Counted from the first letter of the stretch, positions 38,814 through 47,072 are shown. The stretch is DNA of 64,000 nucleotides from a virus (IMGVR_UViG_3300030107_006047:1-64000); one strand, 5' to 3'. The notes: generated by a model not told the origin, from the letters alone. A program made the numbers and translations.

Positions 38814-39814
38814 TGAGTAGGCGTAGCCGATTTGATGTTGGGCTATACGCCCCAAGGGTTAGCCGGATCCCCACCTTTATTCCAAGACGTGGCCCCAAAA
38901 CCCCTGCTTCTGGCGGCGGGAACGCTTGGAAGGATTGGGTGGATTTTGATTTGTCCAAGATTGCTGACGTATCTGAATGGAAGAAGATTGAAGGCGATGG
39001 GATCGGTGATATTAACGTCACAGCCGCAATGTCTGGCGACCAACTACACATTACGCTTCCTGATATTGGGAGCAACTACAACCTAAGAAACCAGGGCAAC
39101 CAACAAAAGGGGCTTTGGTTTATCAAGAAGGTAAAGTTTGCTCCCTGGGCAAACCAGGCGACTCCAGCAGGGGAGGCTGCGAACAGCTATCAAAGTGAGA
39201 GCACCCTTTTCAAAATGGAGATGCAGTTCGATCATACCAACGGACCCATCAACGGAACTTCCGACCAAAGCTACGGCCACAATGTTCACGCTGCATGCGG
39301 TATTATCGCCTACAGTTCTGATCAAGGAACAGATCCTCCGTTGCCCGGCAGCAGCGCTGAGTACGCTGGCGTGTATGTTAGGAAGCACAGGGCGCAAGAT
39401 CCGAACACGTTTTCGCACGGCACCCAAAAGTTTAGCATGTATCAATCTGGCCTTTTTTCCCGTCTGGGAAAAGCCCCAGGGGATGGTCGTATTTGGAGGA
39501 ACCAGGACGGAGCAGACGCAACATCGCATGATGCTATCGTCTTTCAAGCGGGAATCTCCACCAACATTACCACCCATCCTATTGGATCTTACAATGAGAA
39601 CATGCCTTGCGGCTCTTACGCGACAACGACTCCTTTCGGCCCAATGGTAAAAGGAACGGCGCTTTCAAACAACTCTACTCGTTTTGGAGGAAAGCACCTC
39701 TATTTGGCATGCTGGTTCGGATTTGATACAACGAGCCAGAAAGGCGGGGTTATTCGCATCAAAAAACTGAGGTACTTGCTTCAGCCTCTTGCTGCACGCG
39801 CCGCACTGGAGTAG
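38813..39814 (+). CDS. Beta-rich putative receptor-binding/appendage protein
   Basis: 333 residues. A basic N-terminus (SRRSRFDVGLYAPRVSR) is followed by a jelly-roll-like region with WVDFDLSKIADVSEWKK, GLWFIKKVKF and HLYLACWFGFD strands, resembling concanavalin-type carbohydrate-binding folds in phage tail proteins. No catalytic site can be named. Overlap with the preceding gene suggests coexpression. Confidence 0.7.
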   Translation: MSRRSRFDVGLYAPRVSRIPTFIPRRGPKTPASGGGNAWKDWVDFDLSKIADVSEWKKIEGDGIGDINVTAAMSGDQLHITLPDIGSNYNLRNQGNQQKGLWFIKKVKFAPWANQATPAGEAANSYQSESTLFKMEMQFDHTNGPINGTSDQSYGHNVHAACGIIAYSSDQGTDPPLPGSSAEYAGVYVRKHRAQDPNTFSHGTQKFSMYQSGLFSRLGKAPGDGRIWRNQDGADATSHDAIVFQAGISTNITTHPIGSYNENMPCGSYATTTPFGPMVKGTALSNNSTRFGGKHLYLACWFGFDTTSQKGGVIRIKKLRYLLQPLAARAALE

Positions 39815-39817
39815 TTC

Positions 39818-40105
39818 ATGGCTTCAATATGTTTGTTTGAGACAACTGGCACAAGCGCAGCCGACGATATCGTCGCCGCTGTAGAGGCCGGGGAGTTGTG
39901 GGGAGTAAACATGGGCTCCACATCTAAAAGTTCTTCCTATTCTAACTATGCTTTGGTTGAATGCACTTCCAACCGGGCTCTTCAAGTTACGGATTCGATT
40001 CCAGATGATGTCCTTCTTCGTATCGTTCAAGACGAAGTCCCCAGTTTTACAGATGCTGGCACCAACGAAAAAGCGTGGTATTTACTGGGGATGAATGGGG
40101 GCTAA
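39818..40105 (+). CDS. Small unknown protein
   Basis: 95 residues, GGAG seven bases before the ATG. Soluble, acidic, with Cys7 and SNYALVECTSNRALQVTD. Last gene before the small membrane-protein cluster. No family recognised. Confidence 0.65.
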   Translation: MASICLFETTGTSAADDIVAAVEAGELWGVNMGSTSKSSSYSNYALVECTSNRALQVTDSIPDDVLLRIVQDEVPSFTDAGTNEKAWYLLGMNGG

Positions 40106-40108
40106 TGA

Positions 40109-40300
40109 ATGGAACAACGTGTACGAAAGCTCGAAACTGATGTAGCAGTCCTTGGTCAGCGCGTTGACACCACGGAGGCTGAGGTGTCGGCTATTCGAGA
40201 AGACATTCAAGGCATTAAGAAAGAGATCCACAAGGCACAGGGGCTGATCCTTGCGACGGTGGTGATCATGCAATGCATCGCGATCTTTATGGAAGGGTGA
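40109..40300 (+). CDS. Small coiled-coil protein with C-terminal membrane segment (XhlA-like)
   Basis: 63 residues: a heptad-patterned coiled coil (MEQRVRKLETDVAVLGQRVD) for the first 43 residues and one hydrophobic segment at about 46-61 (LILATVVIMQCIAIF). This is the layout of XhlA-type phage lysis accessory proteins, which act with holins at the cytoplasmic membrane. It is followed two bases later by another tiny membrane protein. The holin partner role is inference. Confidence 0.65.
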   Translation: MEQRVRKLETDVAVLGQRVDTTEAEVSAIREDIQGIKKEIHKAQGLILATVVIMQCIAIFMEG

Positions 40301-40301
40301 T

Positions 40302-40463
40302 GTGGAGGCGGATGTAGTAGCGAGCTACCTGGACTTAGGCATGACTTGCGGCTTCATTGCGTACCTCATCAACACAAATCGACGACAGGGCAAAGCCCTC
40401 ACGATGATGACCCGAAAGTATGAAGAGCTTTTCGAGCGGGTGCTAAAGAAGGAACGTGAGTGA
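40302..40463 (+). CDS. Tiny membrane protein, 53 residues (candidate holin component)
   Basis: GTG start one base after the previous stop, with GAAGGG five bases upstream. The translation is MEADVVASYLDLGMTCGFIA then YLINTNRRQGKALTMMTRK and a charged helical tail ending KKERE. Residues about 5-23 form one hydrophobic segment; the tail is amphipathic. Its end overlaps the next gene by eight bases. Size, single hydrophobic helix and position in a run of three such genes suggest a holin or antiholin. Shorter than ordinary ORF-calling limits. Confidence 0.6.
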   Translation: MEADVVASYLDLGMTCGFIAYLINTNRRQGKALTMMTRKYEELFERVLKKERE

Positions 40464-40719
40464 AGGCTCGACCAATCCTTTGTCCAACATGCCCCCGTGG
40501 GGCTGGATATTAGTTTATCTTGCTGGCGGCTCTGCAATAGGTGTTGGCGGTCTTGAGCTTACTCACAGTTCTCATAGCCAAGAGAATGAATGCCCCGATC
40601 CAGGCTTTGCTCTTCACGAAGCGGAAAAAGAAATAGACGAACTAAGAAAGGCTCACGAGTCAATGGTCTCCAGTATTGGTATGATTTCTGGGTTATTGTC
40701 TCAATGCCAACAGCAATAG
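40456..40719 (+). CDS. Small membrane-anchored helical protein (candidate spanin/holin)
   Basis: 87 residues, GTG start inside the end of the previous gene, AAGGA upstream. An N-terminal hydrophobic segment (about 13-33, PWGWILVYLAGGSAIGVGG) is followed by a polar helix with heptad character (EAEKEIDELRKAHESM) and two Cys. This resembles an inner-membrane spanin or another lysis accessory. It cannot be told apart from a holin by sequence alone. Confidence 0.55.
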   Translation: MSEGSTNPLSNMPPWGWILVYLAGGSAIGVGGLELTHSSHSQENECPDPGFALHEAEKEIDELRKAHESMVSSIGMISGLLSQCQQQ

Positions 40720-40728
40720 GAGGTTGAT

Positions 40729-41115
40729 TTGGCAACCTATACAAAGTTAAATCTGTCTCCAGGTGGCACTGAGGGTGATGGAAACCCAATCCCCATCACA
40801 GATACCAGCGGCAACGGTTCTTTTATCCATGACACATCCAACGATGAAACCAAACAGGATGAGGTTTGGCTTTGGGCTGCCAACATTCACACTGCGGATG
40901 TACAGGTGACTCTTCATGTTGGTTATCTCAACTCTGGCTCTGCTGCTGTCACTGAGCAAATGATTGTCACTCTGCCATCTAAGTCAGGGTGGACGCTGAT
41001 CTTACAAGGCATTCCCCTCCGGTCTAGCGGCTCAACACCTCGTCGTGTCGCCGCGATTGCTGGCACCGCTAACGTGGTAAATATTGTAGGTTACGTCAAC
41101 AGGATCTCTTCGTAA
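40729..41115 (+). CDS. Small beta protein, paralogue of the 38460 protein
   Basis: 128 residues, TTG start with AGGAGG five bases upstream. Shares DEVWLWAANIH, the GIPLRSS segment and NVVNIVGYVNRI with the 117-residue product at 38460-38813, which establishes duplication. The position inside the lysis cluster is unusual for a virion decoration protein, so this block may simply be coexpressed late genes. Confidence 0.75.
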   Translation: MATYTKLNLSPGGTEGDGNPIPITDTSGNGSFIHDTSNDETKQDEVWLWAANIHTADVQVTLHVGYLNSGSAAVTEQMIVTLPSKSGWTLILQGIPLRSSGSTPRRVAAIAGTANVVNIVGYVNRISS

Positions 41116-41351
41116 TGAAGTGGCAGGATGACAGAGCCTACACTGACTGGCTAGTAGAACAAGAATACGCTGTGGTAAAGGGCGATACGGTTTCTCCGTA
41201 TTTGAGCAATGGCGTAGTTCTTTATATGCATGAAGCATGGGCCGCTGGTCATCAAGAGGCAGTTCAGCCTAAACCGCTAATATGCCAATGCGAGACCTGC
41301 AGGAATATTAGAAATAGGAAGGAGGACGATGGCGCACTTCTCACTGGATGA
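41115..41351 (+). CDS. Small Cys-containing protein, unknown
   Basis: 78 residues; the ATG overlaps the previous stop (TAATG). Contains Trp-rich N-terminus (MKWQDDRAYTDWLVEQEYAV) and a CxCxxC cluster near residues 58-62 (CQCETC), possibly metal-binding. Overlaps the next gene by 23 bases. Confidence 0.6.
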   Translation: MKWQDDRAYTDWLVEQEYAVVKGDTVSPYLSNGVVLYMHEAWAAGHQEAVQPKPLICQCETCRNIRNRKEDDGALLTG

Positions 41352-41817
41352 GTTTGTTGGGGCAATTCAAGAGGCAGTAGTCAGGTCTACGGACATCGCT
41401 GAAACGCATGAGCTGAATCACATTCAGCAAGAAGAGTACTGGATTGACACTGGCGAAAAGGCTGATGACGGTACTCCTATTTATAAGCCACGCATGGTGA
41501 CAGTCCGGCTACCTATGTGGGAAGACGGCAAGCAAACCGAAAGGGACATACAGGTCCCCATGCAGACCCTTGTCACAGGGCAGTCATTGGCTATTGAGGC
41601 CCTCACTGTAGAAATGGATGTAGAGCTTCAAGGTATGGAGGACGGGGCCGACATCGGATGTACCCACAGAAAGCTGAAGATAAATCCATCTATCGGTGGA
41701 AATGGGTGGTTTGCTAAAAAGCGGAATACTGCTAAGATTTCCATAACTTTTAAAGGGCAGGAACCTCCAGAAGGTTATGCTCGAATTGATAATCAACTCA
41801 TCAAACTGCTTCCATAG
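41329..41817 (+). CDS. DUF2589-like protein, partner 1
   Basis: 162 residues, GGAGG four bases before the ATG. N-terminal helix MAHFSLDEFVGAIQEAVVRS, then a segment DIQVPMQTLVTGQSLAIEAL followed by a beta strand (TVEMDVELQG). The order (helix, then V-P-L/M-x-x-L and I-x-x-x-x-V-x-M/F) is that of DUF2589. It lacks the long C-terminal tail of its neighbour. The function of this family is not known to me. Confidence 0.6.
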   Translation: MAHFSLDEFVGAIQEAVVRSTDIAETHELNHIQQEEYWIDTGEKADDGTPIYKPRMVTVRLPMWEDGKQTERDIQVPMQTLVTGQSLAIEALTVEMDVELQGMEDGADIGCTHRKLKINPSIGGNGWFAKKRNTAKISITFKGQEPPEGYARIDNQLIKLLP

Positions 41818-41826
41818 GAGAAAACA

Positions 41827-42465
41827 ATGGCAGATGGCCTTGTAAAAATGTCCGATCAGTTTGGCGGTTTGCCGATGGACCAACTGATTGGTGGTCCTTT
41901 GAAAGCAGCCTGTGACTCTCAGGTTCAGCTTGCCAAAGCAACCGCTGATTTTATCCAAAACGTTGGCCTTGAGACTGATGCCAACGGGGTGATGAAGGCT
42001 CGCACGGTGGACTTTACCTATTCCAAGCCTGTCAACGACGGCAATGGTGGGTATACCGAGGTCACGAATCAGCTCGACGTGCCCATTCTTGCGATTCTCA
42101 ACACTCCTTCTCTCCAAGTGAAAGAGGTTGAAGTAGACTTCACGATGGAAGTGAAGTCGAGCACGTCATCCAAATCAAGCCGGGACTACGAAGCTACTCT
42201 TGATACAGAAATCAAAGCAGGCTGGGGTCCGGTTAGTGTTGATGTAAAGATTCACGGATCGGTTTCTGCTAAGAGCGAGAATGCCCGGTCTTCTGACAAC
42301 TCAGCGAAGTACAACGTCAAGGTCATCGCTCGCGACGACGGTATGCCAGAAGGTCTGAAGCGTTGTTTGGACATCGTTCAACAGGCGATTGCAGAAAAGC
42401 CTCAAGCTGGGCCTCCTGTGAACCAGCCCGTGAACCCACCAGCACCCTCTGGGAGGAATGGATAG
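41827..42465 (+). CDS. DUF2589 family protein, partner 2
   Basis: 212 residues, AGGAG six bases upstream. It fits DUF2589 well: LPMDQLIGGPLKAACDSQVQ, KATADFIQNVGL, then LDVPILAILNTPSLQVKEV and VDFTMEVKSS. The C-terminus is Pro-rich. Such proteins usually occur next to a second DUF2589-type gene, as here. Their biochemical role is not established. Finding the pair in a phage lysis/late region, between membrane proteins and endolysin, is notable. Confidence 0.75.
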   Translation: MADGLVKMSDQFGGLPMDQLIGGPLKAACDSQVQLAKATADFIQNVGLETDANGVMKARTVDFTYSKPVNDGNGGYTEVTNQLDVPILAILNTPSLQVKEVEVDFTMEVKSSTSSKSSRDYEATLDTEIKAGWGPVSVDVKIHGSVSAKSENARSSDNSAKYNVKVIARDDGMPEGLKRCLDIVQQAIAEKPQAGPPVNQPVNPPAPSGRNG

Positions 42466-42822
42466 ATGGCTTTTTATACTGGTAAAAATTCAATCACCCA
42501 AACCGACTTCATCCTTACAGACAACGATGTTGACGAGAGCGCTGTTGATGACGTGTTTGGTGGCTCGGCTACGGTCTACAGCCTGTACATTGAAAACGCA
42601 AGCTCGTTAGCTCACCTGAAGATCTACGATACCGCCGACCCCGTGGTTGGAACCACGGCACCGGACATCGTTCTTCAGGCCGTGGCTTCGGAGGAACTCA
42701 TGTGGCAGATTGTTGACGGCCTTGCCTTTACAAACTTTAGCTATGCCTGCGTTCAAGAAGACGGAACGGGCGGTACTACCGCGCCGGCAGGAACTGTAAA
42801 ACTCCACGCGGTTGTGAGGTAA
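42466..42822 (+). CDS. Small beta protein of a second paralogous pair
   Basis: 118 residues; ATG directly follows the previous stop, with GGAGGA upstream. The core (VYSLYIENASSLAHLKIYD, VGTTAPDIVLQ, GGTTAPAGTVKLHAVVR) parallels the next gene. Probable appendage or decoration protein. Confidence 0.7.
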   Translation: MAFYTGKNSITQTDFILTDNDVDESAVDDVFGGSATVYSLYIENASSLAHLKIYDTADPVVGTTAPDIVLQAVASEELMWQIVDGLAFTNFSYACVQEDGTGGTTAPAGTVKLHAVVR

Positions 42823-42824
42823 AC

Positions 42825-43190
42825 ATGGCCCTTTCTTTAATTGGTGTAATTGCAGATGCGGGCAGCACTCATGCAGTACAAACAGACGCTACCGCTGAGG
42901 TTGATACTTTGAAGGCGGGCAGCGGTACGCTTTACAAAGTAGAAATCGACAACAGTGCGAACAACGTTGCTGTGTATGTGAAGCTTTGGCTGCTTACAAG
43001 CACGGTTACTGTTGGGACGACCGATCCTCACTACATTTTTAAATGCCCTGCGTCGGTTACCCGCGTGTATTCATGCCCTAAGGGTGCGGCGTTTGCTACC
43101 GGACTTAAGGCCGCGTGCGTCACAACGGGTGGAACGGCTGGGACATCCAACCCAACCAATGATGTGATCTACAGGATTCTGTACACTTGA
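42825..43190 (+). CDS. Small beta protein of a second paralogous pair
   Basis: 121 residues, GAGG before the ATG, two bases after its sister gene. The shared scheme is LYKVEIDNSANNVAVYVKLW, VGTTDPHYIFK and a C-terminal NPTNDVIYRILYT. Likely duplicates that diverged; same inferred role. Confidence 0.7.
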   Translation: MALSLIGVIADAGSTHAVQTDATAEVDTLKAGSGTLYKVEIDNSANNVAVYVKLWLLTSTVTVGTTDPHYIFKCPASVTRVYSCPKGAAFATGLKAACVTTGGTAGTSNPTNDVIYRILYT

Positions 43191-43227
43191 TGTTACTGAA
43201 TCGGGAAATTGGGCTTAGAAGTAAAAC

Positions 43228-43434
43228 ATGAAGACCTATAAGAGCGAGTCGTACAGGATAAGGTCTTTTGAAACCAAGAAGATCAACAAGAAATCCGTGA
43301 CGATTGTTCGGACAAAAGTTAGCGGCACGACACGGCCTCCTGGTCAGGAGCCTACGAAAGGTTCGAGTCGCACGGAAAGATTCGCCTTGTTGCCTGGTCA
43401 GGAGGCCAACCATGCTGTTGAAGAAGGGAAGTAG
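43228..43434 (+). CDS. Small basic ORF overlapping the endolysin start
   Basis: 68 residues, strongly basic in the first 50 (KKINKKSVTIVRTK). Its end overlaps the endolysin gene by 23 bases in another frame. The ribosome site is weak. A short duplicated stretch CCTGGTCAGGAG occurs twice (about 43350 and 43393), the second copy carrying the endolysin ribosome site. It may be a small coupled gene or merely a leader frame; without it a 221-base gap would exist. Confidence 0.4.
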   Translation: MKTYKSESYRIRSFETKKINKKSVTIVRTKVSGTTRPPGQEPTKGSSRTERFALLPGQEANHAVEEGK

Positions 43435-44218
43435 GGGGCAAGAGGTAAAAGACGTACAGGCCCTGCTAAACGATAAAGGTTACGGACAAATCGGTGTCGA
43501 TGGAATCTTTGGACGAGGCACGGAGAAGGCCGTTAAACGCTTCCAGAAAGCGTCAGGTCTGTCTGCCGATGGAATCGTAGGGCCTAACACCCTCAAGGCT
43601 TTACAAGCCGCTGAAGAGCCAAAGCAGCCTGAAGTGTCTGATGAGCCACCACCTATCATTGGTGTGTTGAAAGAAAAGGGCTACGAGGTCTACACCGATG
43701 GCCAGATCAACACGATTGGTGTGCGCTCAAACAACCCGATCTCCAATAGCTTCGATGATGAGATGCACTTGGTGTGGGTGAAGAACGGATTGTGGCAGCA
43801 CAAGAAGTACAGAATTACCACGGACCCAGGCACTTATTGCTTAGAACATCCTGAGGTCTACGGTCGTGCCGCTGGCACGGCCATCATGGTGCCTGGTTCC
43901 TACCGCGCCTACAAGTGGGATATGCACCGTGGAAAGTATGAAACTCTGTGCCAGAGGGCATCGCCCATCCGCGTCTGGCGTGATGGAAACCGCGATAATA
44001 TACTTGATTTCGGACACGAAGATGACCTCGGAACCGAGGGGTGGTACGGCGTGAATTTGCATCACGCAGGGGCTAACTCTACGCGAGTAGACAAGTGGTC
44101 GGCGGGCTGCCAGGTGTTTGCCCGAATCGCAGACTGGGAGGAAGCGGTTAAGATCTGGAAGGCATCGGAGGCTGAGGTCTTTACTTATACCCTCATCACC
44201 GAAGATGACCTGTCTTAG
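43412..44218 (+). CDS. Endolysin-type peptidoglycan enzyme with N-terminal PG-binding domain
   Basis: 268 residues; ATG at 43412 has AGGAGG six bases upstream. Residues about 6-66 form a PG_binding_1 domain (GSRGQEVKDVQALLND, GIFGRGTEKAVKRFQKASGL). After a Pro/Glu linker, the C-terminal domain ends with NLHHAG (His217/218) and WSAGCQVF (S230, C233), reminiscent of the His...S-x-G-C active site of L,D-transpeptidase/YkuD-like enzymes. The exact catalytic class is uncertain. No signal peptide, so a holin would be needed for release. It probably degrades cell wall at lysis. Confidence 0.75.
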   Translation: MLLKKGSRGQEVKDVQALLNDKGYGQIGVDGIFGRGTEKAVKRFQKASGLSADGIVGPNTLKALQAAEEPKQPEVSDEPPPIIGVLKEKGYEVYTDGQINTIGVRSNNPISNSFDDEMHLVWVKNGLWQHKKYRITTDPGTYCLEHPEVYGRAAGTAIMVPGSYRAYKWDMHRGKYETLCQRASPIRVWRDGNRDNILDFGHEDDLGTEGWYGVNLHHAGANSTRVDKWSAGCQVFARIADWEEAVKIWKASEAEVFTYTLITEDDLS

Positions 44219-44226
44219 GAGACGTA

Positions 44227-44448
44227 ATGGAAAAGCTCAAAGAACTTTGGAAAAAGCTCAACCCTAAAGTGGCCCTGATTGGAGGAGTCGTGGTTATCTC
44301 GACCTCTCTTGGCACTTGTCATCTCATGGATTCAGAGGATAAACCAGAGGCCCCTGCCGCTGAAGAAGCTCCCGCTGAAGTTCCTGAAAAAGAAAATGAA
44401 GTTCCTCCTGCTGAAGAACAGGAAGGGGACGCTGCTCAACCAGCGTAA
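44227..44448 (+). CDS. Small membrane protein with acidic proline-rich tail (spanin candidate)
   Basis: 73 residues, AGGAG six bases upstream. A basic N-terminus, one hydrophobic segment (about 14-31) ending in LGTC, which loosely resembles a lipobox, and a Pro/Glu/Ala-rich extracytoplasmic tail. This is the composition of outer-membrane or unimolecular spanins. Last gene before the inter-block terminator. Confidence 0.6.
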   Translation: MEKLKELWKKLNPKVALIGGVVVISTSLGTCHLMDSEDKPEAPAAEEAPAEVPEKENEVPPAEEQEGDAAQPA

Positions 44449-44465
44449 AGAAGAGAAAGAAAAAG

Positions 44466-44502
44466 AAGCCCCGCTGGCAAACACCAGCGGGGCTTTATTT
44501 TT
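44466..44502. terminator. Bidirectional terminator between the late (+) and early (-) blocks
   Basis: Perfect 12-bp stem (AAGCCCCGCTGG, 44466-44477 with 44484-44495), six-base loop, T-rich on the + side (TTATTTTT) and an AAAAAGAAG tract giving U-rich RNA on the - side. It ends both convergent transcripts. Confidence 0.92.
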
Positions 44503-44541
44503 AGCAAACAGCCTGGGAGGGACTGCTTGTAAAGCATATCA

Positions 44542-45192
44542 CTACAACGTGTCAGGCTTTGCCTTTTCTTTCCCGACATTTTCAAATGTATCGGTCGAGA
44601 CTTTCTCTTTAGCCATCACACCAATCAAGTCTTTCAGCAGCGACTTCAGCTCGGAATCGTTACTCGAGTCACCTTTTGCAGCGAGCGCATCAAGAACCTC
44701 AGTTGGGAGGGCCTGTGCCTTCACGTTGACGTTCATGGCTGGCGCTCCGTTGTGATACTGAAGATCATCCTTGTTCAAGGCATCAACCCACTTGCATGCA
44801 AGCATCACCGACTCCATATTGTTGGAGTCTTTTCGGATGTCCACTTCATATTCAGCAAGCTTCCATTGACCGTTTCCTTGGGAGTGAGAAATGTTCTTCT
44901 CCATATGCTCAAGGCAGAGCCCAATCTGGTTGGCAAACAGTGCTGCCGACACATTGCCGAGGGTATGCGCCAGTTCCCATTTAGCGGAGCGGAGCCGAGA
45001 GCGGTGGTGTTTCCAGGCTTTCCGGGTCTTGGCGTCGATTTGGTTTAAGTCCAACACCTGACGGACAATAGCTACAAGCTCAGATGACTGAAGCACCATG
45101 CTCTTTTTGTTGTCTTCATTATTGTGCTTTGGACCAACGGTTCCAAGCTTCCGCTTTTGGTTTTGATCTTTGATTTCTTCAAGAAGGCTCAC
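44542..45192 (-). CDS. Unknown protein of the recombination operon
   Basis: 216 residues, overlapping the upstream RecT gene by four bases. Mixed helical, no catalytic motif; basic and polar. Contains RSRLRSAKWELAHTLGNVSA in the middle and a Lys/Asp-rich C-terminus. Its coupling to recT suggests an accessory to recombination or replication. Confidence 0.75.
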   Translation of the reverse strand: MSLLEEIKDQNQKRKLGTVGPKHNNEDNKKSMVLQSSELVAIVRQVLDLNQIDAKTRKAWKHHRSRLRSAKWELAHTLGNVSAALFANQIGLCLEHMEKNISHSQGNGQWKLAEYEVDIRKDSNNMESVMLACKWVDALNKDDLQYHNGAPAMNVNVKAQALPTEVLDALAAKGDSSNDSELKSLLKDLIGVMAKEKVSTDTFENVGKEKAKPDTL

Positions 45193-46109
45193 GGTTCATC
45201 TCCTAAATATTCTAATGCAAAGTCGTCTTCGACTGGTGGCGCGACATCTGGTTTAGCCAGCACCTCTGCTGCCTTGCTTTTCTTCTTCCGTCGCTTGGTT
45301 TTCTTATCTACTTCAACAGAATCTACATCGATTGGCTCCATTGTAGCAATGAGTTCTGTCTGACCTTCCTCTTTTAGGTCATCAAGGACAGGCTTTGGAA
45401 TGAACAGTTCTTGGTCTTTGCCGGTGATGTCGGCGCTCGTGTCGTGCTCAAGAACCGTCTTGGCCTCTGCAGTCAGTGGCAAGTACTTGCAGATGCGTCG
45501 AATAACTGTCTTGCGCCACATCTCTTCGGTGTGGCTTTTCCATGGGCCGCTTCCTCCGCTACGAGAGTTGTCTCGAATCTTTTCGATTTGATCCTTTCGC
45601 ATCACCTCGACCTGTCGTTGCCCGTCTTTGAAAAAGCACACGGCATAGGCAAGCTTTGGCTCACCGACCTCTCCGTCATAGCTGGGCTTGTGCCTCAGCA
45701 CTTCGCCCTCTTCAAGATCAAAGTAATGCTCAAAGGCTTCGCCTTCGTGTACAACCCTGGCTACAAAGTTAGCGATCTCGCCTGACCGGCGAACCAACTC
45801 CATCAGCCCGGTATAGTCAATCCACAACTCGGCATCGTGAGTCTTCTTTCGCGAGTTCCAGATGGGAACAAGGTGCGCCCTGTGTAGCACTCCACCAGCA
45901 ACAAGGTTGAGTTGGCAGGCTTTGGCAAGGGCCATGTAAATCGATTGCGGTGAGCAAGACAGAAGCCTCTCGTTCTTGGCGGCCTCAAACATTGCCAAAG
46001 AAACGATGCGATCTACGTCCGTGCCTTCGGGTGCAATCTTTCTTAGGACTCCCTTTTTTTGCTCAAGGTAGTTTCCTAAGTTCTTTCCAGGTGAAATCTC
46101 AGTACTCAT
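45189..46109 (-). CDS. recT: RecT family single-strand annealing protein
   Basis: 306 residues. Typical RecT features: MFEAAKNERLLSCSPQSIY near 54-72, KACQLNLVAGGVLHRAHLVP, LWIDYTGLMELVRRSGEI and MWRKTVIRRICKYLPL. It pairs complementary strands during recombination and replication repair. The gene overlaps the exonuclease gene by four bases upstream, the usual Exo-RecT partnership. The C-terminus (about 255-306) is acidic/lysine-rich and variable. Confidence 0.95.
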   Translation of the reverse strand: MSTEISPGKNLGNYLEQKKGVLRKIAPEGTDVDRIVSLAMFEAAKNERLLSCSPQSIYMALAKACQLNLVAGGVLHRAHLVPIWNSRKKTHDAELWIDYTGLMELVRRSGEIANFVARVVHEGEAFEHYFDLEEGEVLRHKPSYDGEVGEPKLAYAVCFFKDGQRQVEVMRKDQIEKIRDNSRSGGSGPWKSHTEEMWRKTVIRRICKYLPLTAEAKTVLEHDTSADITGKDQELFIPKPVLDDLKEEGQTELIATMEPIDVDSVEVDKKTKRRKKKSKAAEVLAKPDVAPPVEDDFALEYLGDEP

Positions 46110-47065
46110 TTGTTTGTTCCTATAATTCGAAGCACCCTTGAACCGGGTTTTTCTTTAACGTATTTGTCGTACATCTCGGGGTTCTCTTCCCGAAACTTAT
46201 TCTTATCAAAGACCTTGCTTGGCTTGTTTGGCTTCCACGTTGCAACGCCTTCGATGCCTATTGCTTCACCGATGCTGAATCGGATCTCGTTCTCTATCTC
46301 TTTCTTTCTCGCTGCCAGTTCGTTGTATTGTTTCTTCACCTCGAGAAGCTCTTCGCGGAGCTGCTTGTCTTTCAACGAGGCTTCTTTCAGAAGCTCGACA
46401 TCGGGCTTGTTGTAAAGCACGCTGAGCAACCTCCTTGCGTCGTCGCTTCCATCGGGCGGCGGTGGCTTATGGCCGACAACATGCTCGTCCCACCACTCAG
46501 TGGCTATGTCGAGGATTCTCTTGCCGAGCGCCTTGTCTCTATCAATACGATAAACCCTAAAGTCATCAAGACCAAAGTACGTGGCAATATCCCAATACGG
46601 TGCGTCCGTGATCTCCATGTAGACACGCATTTGAATTTCGACATCAAGCGGTACATCTGTTCCCCCGTCGTCTCCCCAGCCTTTTCTAAATCGCCGGGTC
46701 TTGGCATCCATCCCAAAGGTTGTGCCGTTTAGTTTGACGAGCCTGTCTGGCGTCCCAAAGATCTTATCGTTCCCTGGGTGCCAGAGCAGACCACTGTCAA
46801 CAAGCTCAGCACCTTTGCCAAGCCTGTTTTCGTACATCTCAACGACGTACTTCTCCATGATTATGCCGCGCTCTGCGGCCTGCATGTCTCGGTTTTCAGA
46901 CGGTGCTTCAATCCCAACTTTGTCTGCCCATAACGAAAAAGCGCTCTTCTCAAAGCATCCCAACTTTTGAGACTTCTCCGCAGATGAACAGATGATGCAA
47001 GCAACGTCGGTTCCACCGAGACCCCGCTTCCTCTCCCTTAGCCATTCTTCTCTCGTATTATTCAT
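46106..47065 (-). CDS. YqaJ/lambda-type exonuclease
   Basis: 319 residues. ATG at 47065 (MNNTREEWLRERKRG) is preferred over a longer frame from 47122; AGGA lies upstream. Motifs: GLGGTDVACII, then an ERGIIMEKYV helix with catalytic Glu, FGTPDRLV (Asp), DAK and VEIQMRVYM, as in the lambda exonuclease/YqaJ fold. It resects 5' strands to give 3' tails for RecT. The C-terminal segment (GVATWKP, PGSRVLRI) matches this family. Transcription may start almost at the ATG (see the dyad region). Confidence 0.9.
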   Translation of the reverse strand: MNNTREEWLRERKRGLGGTDVACIICSSAEKSQKLGCFEKSAFSLWADKVGIEAPSENRDMQAAERGIIMEKYVVEMYENRLGKGAELVDSGLLWHPGNDKIFGTPDRLVKLNGTTFGMDAKTRRFRKGWGDDGGTDVPLDVEIQMRVYMEITDAPYWDIATYFGLDDFRVYRIDRDKALGKRILDIATEWWDEHVVGHKPPPPDGSDDARRLLSVLYNKPDVELLKEASLKDKQLREELLEVKKQYNELAARKKEIENEIRFSIGEAIGIEGVATWKPNKPSKVFDKNKFREENPEMYDKYVKEKPGSRVLRIIGTNK

Positions 47066-47072
47066 TGATTTG

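Noticed and set aside
46110-46732. + strand frames opposite the exonuclease gene
   Set aside because: They are shadows of a strongly supported - strand gene.
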